A DNA stretch of 19,224 nt from the NCBI GenBank assembly GCA_024220525.1, contig JAMYWO010000541.1:1-19224 (forward strand), given 5' to 3'. Position numbers and translations under genes: made by a program. Positions 17,579 to 19,224 of this stretch are shown here, one piece after another. The notes beneath the pieces are model-generated. The model searched no databases. It was given only the letters and a program-made list of their open reading frames with translations, and was not told the DNA's origin. How positions within the stretch are numbered: the first letter of the stretch is position 1; each line of letters starts with the position of its first letter. This DNA is from Cochliopodium minus. Its lineage: Eukaryota; Discosea; Himatismenida; Cochliopodiidae.

Positions 17579-19224
17579 TTAATAACGATTAGGGGGTCTT
17601 CTTTCATTTTTTTCAAAATTGTACCCAAAAGTTTTGTTCCACTTCAAAACTTCTCCCAAAAGAAAATCAAAATCGTAAAGTTGCTCTAATGTGGGAAGTT
17701 TGTCAGCATGAAACAAAGATTGTTGTGTTCTTTCCAATAAAACAGTGACCGCCTTAGATTCAACAGAAGTACCTAAAAACAAAAAAAAATTATTTTTAAA
17801 TATTTTTATTTTTATTAATTTAATTTTTTATTTTATTTTATTTTTTGGTTTTTTTTTTTTATTTTATTTTACCAATGTCATCGATTAATTTCCTAATATA
17901 AAATCCGCTTGAACAATGAACCATTATATCGAAATATGGAGGCTCAAAATTTAAGAGGTCTAATTGAAAAACATTTACCTAAATAAATTTGATAATTAAA
18001 ACAAAAAATAAGAAATGAAAAAATTAAAAATGAAAAATAAAAAATAAAAAAATAAAATTAAATTAATAAAGAAATAAAAAATAAATTTAATAAAAATGAA
18101 TAAAAATAAGAAATTAAAAAATAAAAAATAAAAATTAAATTTAATAAGAAAAAATTAAATTTAATATAATTTATTAAGAAAAAATTAAAAATTAAAATAA
18201 AAAAAGAAAAAAATAATAAAAAACATTAATAAAAACAAACTTTAAAATAAAAATTTATTCTTAAAAAATAAGTAAAAAAATTTACTTTTCTTGGAGGAAC
18301 AATAATTTCTTTTCCAATTTCCATTCCCTTTCTCCCAAATTCATGCAATCTCTTCCCTCCATACCTTTAAAAAATAAAATAAAAAAAAAAAAAATATAAA
18401 AATTAAAATAAAATTGAACCTTATTGCAGAAAATATGGGAGGAGTTTCTTTATTAATTTTTTGAAAAATAGATTATTAAACTTTTTCGAAAATTTTTTTT
18501 ACGTTCAATTTCTCTCTAAAATTATTTAACTTTTCTTCCAACAATTCTTTGTTACATGATCATAACTAGCATAAGAAGTTGCATTGTGATCTGACTTATC
18601 TAAAAATAAATTATAATCCATTTCAATTTTTTTATTTTTTATTTTTTATTTTTTCATTTTTTTATTTTTTATTTTATTTATTTTTATTTTATTTTAATTT
18701 GTTTTATTTTTATTTTTATTTTTATTATTTTATTATAATTTTTTTAATTTTATATTTATTTTTGCCACTTAAATCTATGGTAAGAGTGGACAACCCCAAC
18801 TGCCCTCACTTTTTATACCACTTATTACAACCTAAGAAACCAGTCAGTTTAGGACAACCCTTCCCAGACCTATTGTCAAACTCCACTTCGAATTTAAAAG
18901 TATTAAAAATAAAAATAAAAAAATAAATATCAAAATAAAATAAAACATAAAAATGAGAAATAAATTTTTAAAAATAAAAATGATAAGAAACAAATTAAAA
19001 AAGTTTAATAAAACTGATAAAAACAAAATAAAATATTAGAGTTTAAAAATAAAAATAAATTTTCTTTTTACTGAAGCATGTATCAAGTGTTCCTATCATT
19101 TTTATTGTTTTTTTTTAATTTGATTTTTATTTTTATTTTGAAAATCATCATACCTCCTTGCCCAATTTTTCATAAAGTCAGGATGTTATATTTCAATTTA
19201 TCAAGAATAGTCTATTGTAGATGA
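17579..19224 (-). pseudogene. TruB/Pus4-type tRNA pseudouridine synthase, 5' half disrupted
   Basis: The 3' part is a clean gene: exons 18447-18420 (TPPIFSAIR), 18364-18286 (YGGKRLHEFGRKGMEIG), 17978-17873 (FDIMVHCSSGFYIRKLIDDI) and 17772-17579 (ending in TAA) join in phase and match the TruB order. TruB-family enzymes convert uridine 55 of tRNA to pseudouridine. Upstream, family blocks are still visible: KIGQG at the end of an exon at 19154, then GTLDTCF (exon 19092-19072, including the catalytic Asp), SLTIGLG and KGCPKLTGFLGCNKWYK (about 18808-18888), SYDHVTK and ELLEEKLNNFREKLN (about 18503-18599). These blocks do not join in one frame: there is a TGA at 19170-19172 directly before KIGQG and one-base shifts near 18862, 18808, 18550 and at the 18503 junction. 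The usual GTLDP is GTLDT. The gene is either decaying or affected by base-call indels, and continues past the right edge. Confidence 0.65.

Noticed and set aside
18503-18560. Programmed -1 ribosomal frameshift between DHVTK and ELLEE
   Set aside because: The shift site ACAAAG lacks an X-XXY-YYZ slippery heptamer, and several other disruptions in the same gene favour decay or sequence error.
18781-18900. Mixed-composition island first suspected to be a transposon end (GGACAACCCC words)
   Set aside because: On the minus strand it encodes the TruB-like block KGCPKLTGFLGCNKWYK, so coding ancestry explains the composition.

Overview
The window looks like nuclear DNA of a very AT-rich, intron-bearing unicellular eukaryote. 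The non-coding DNA is almost entirely A/T homopolymers and short words such as ATTTTTT. Coding exons stand out by their mixed composition. Splice donors are mostly GTAAA/GTAWW, and acceptors are TTTAG or, often, A-rich AAAG. TGA and TAA both serve as ordinary stops, so nothing indicates a variant code. Asn-rich and Asp-rich tracts fit an AT-rich protist (amoebozoan, Anaeramoeba-like or similar), but the lineage cannot be fixed from the sequence alone. No prokaryotic, viral, CRISPR or rRNA/tRNA features were seen.

Layout from left to right. 155-1208 (-): a multi-exon gene resembling RCC1-repeat proteins, probably running off the left edge. 1347-1973 (-): an intronless EAPP (E2F-associated phosphoprotein) homologue. 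2537-6109 (+): a three-exon gene for a 990-residue TPR-type protein, divergent from EAPP across a 563-bp gap. 6341-7112 (+): a three-exon short aprataxin (HIT domain plus zinc finger, DNA 5'-adenylate hydrolase). 7352-7867 (-): an unrecognised small basic protein. 8062-14220 (-): an 18-exon exportin-4 gene, rebuilt exon by exon with every splice phase closing (1086 residues). 14294-15754 and 16046-17284 (-): two intronless tandem Sel1-repeat paralogues. 17579-19224 (-): a TruB/Pus4-type tRNA pseudouridine synthase gene whose 3' half is intact and whose 5' half shows repeated one-base frame disruptions.

The neighbours cover unrelated housekeeping roles (nuclear export, DNA end repair, tRNA modification, a conserved nuclear zinc-finger protein) plus two lineage-specific Sel1 proteins. 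There is no evidence that they form one pathway. I did not find a clear new multi-gene system. The strongest leads are the broken TruB-like gene, the Sel1 paralogue pair with its shared unrecognised C-terminal block, a candidate GC-AG intron and 6-nt microexon in the RCC1-like gene, and a hairpin-forming inverted repeat inside an exportin-4 intron.

All gene models with introns were built by hand from reading frames, splice-site words, phase agreement and remembered family similarity. No database search was run.
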